5,735 nt of DNA from Pseudomonadota bacterium (GTDB lineage: Bacteria; Pseudomonadota; Gammaproteobacteria; Steroidobacterales; Steroidobacteraceae): positions 1-5,735 of the forward strand of contig JAKAZP010000181.1 in assembly GCA_021815905.1 (NCBI GenBank). Reading direction: 5' to 3'. The notes below the pieces were generated by a model. The model worked only from the letters and a program-made list of their open reading frames with translations, made no database searches and was not told where the DNA came from. A program made the translations under genes and the position numbers. Positions 5,690-5,735 of this stretch are shown here, piece after piece. Position 1 is the stretch's first letter. Each line of letters starts with the position of its first letter.

Positions 5690-5735
5690 GATAATTCAAT
5701 TACTTACGACGTTATTCTCATTTTCGTTAGACGAA
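5690..5735. other. Low-GC segment directly after tRNA-Arg, possible edge of an integrated element
   Basis: Of the 46 bases from the end of the CCA to the window edge, 14 are G or C (about 30%), against a very GC-rich remainder. The change is immediate at the tRNA 3' end. Known: tRNA 3' ends are common integration sites of phages and genomic islands, whose DNA is often lower in GC. The last 13 bases include a 5-bp inverted repeat, TTCGT (5723-5727) and ACGAA (5731-5735), cut by the edge; it might be a terminator stem for the tRNA. No gene can be called here. Confidence 0.45.

Overview
The window is GC-rich, by eye around two thirds or more G+C, with strong G/C bias at third codon positions. 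That bias also produces long spurious antisense reading frames. A lipobox lipoprotein, Sec-type signal peptides and the gene families present suggest a high-GC Gram-negative bacterium, most likely a proteobacterium. I cannot place it more precisely.

Layout, left to right. (1) 1-214, minus strand: the first 71 codons of a secreted phosphoesterase of the phospholipase C / acid phosphatase family, running off the left edge. (2) 215-526: a 312-bp divergent spacer with no convincing gene, holding both ribosome binding sites and a 7-bp inverted repeat. (3) 527-5495, plus strand: three consecutive paralogous S10-family (carboxypeptidase Y-like) serine carboxypeptidases of 541, 554 and 557 residues. 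Exactly 2 bp separate each stop from the next ATG, so this is almost certainly one operon built by tandem duplication. (4) 5514-5552: a strong GC hairpin, probably the operon's transcription end. (5) 5614-5689: a complete tRNA-Arg(CCU) with encoded CCA. (6) 5690-5735: an abrupt drop to about 30% G+C immediately after the tRNA.

All three S10 proteins keep the family's NGGPGSS, GESYG, GGY(Y/F)DLATP and SGHM motifs, so all look catalytically competent. Their mature domains contain no cysteine. They differ most at the N-terminus: the first two have ordinary cleavable signal peptides, while the third has a lipobox (LAGC) and a Pro/Ala/Gln-rich tether. The operon therefore probably supplies soluble periplasmic or secreted carboxypeptidases plus a membrane-anchored one. 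They would trim C-terminal residues from peptides, in a family generally active at acidic pH. With the divergent secreted phosphoesterase, the locus reads as extracytoplasmic nutrient scavenging (inference).

I see no previously unknown type of system. The points most worth a second look are the triplicated operon with its change of localisation, the duplicated gene junction, and the tRNA-Arg / low-GC boundary, which could be the edge of an integrated element.
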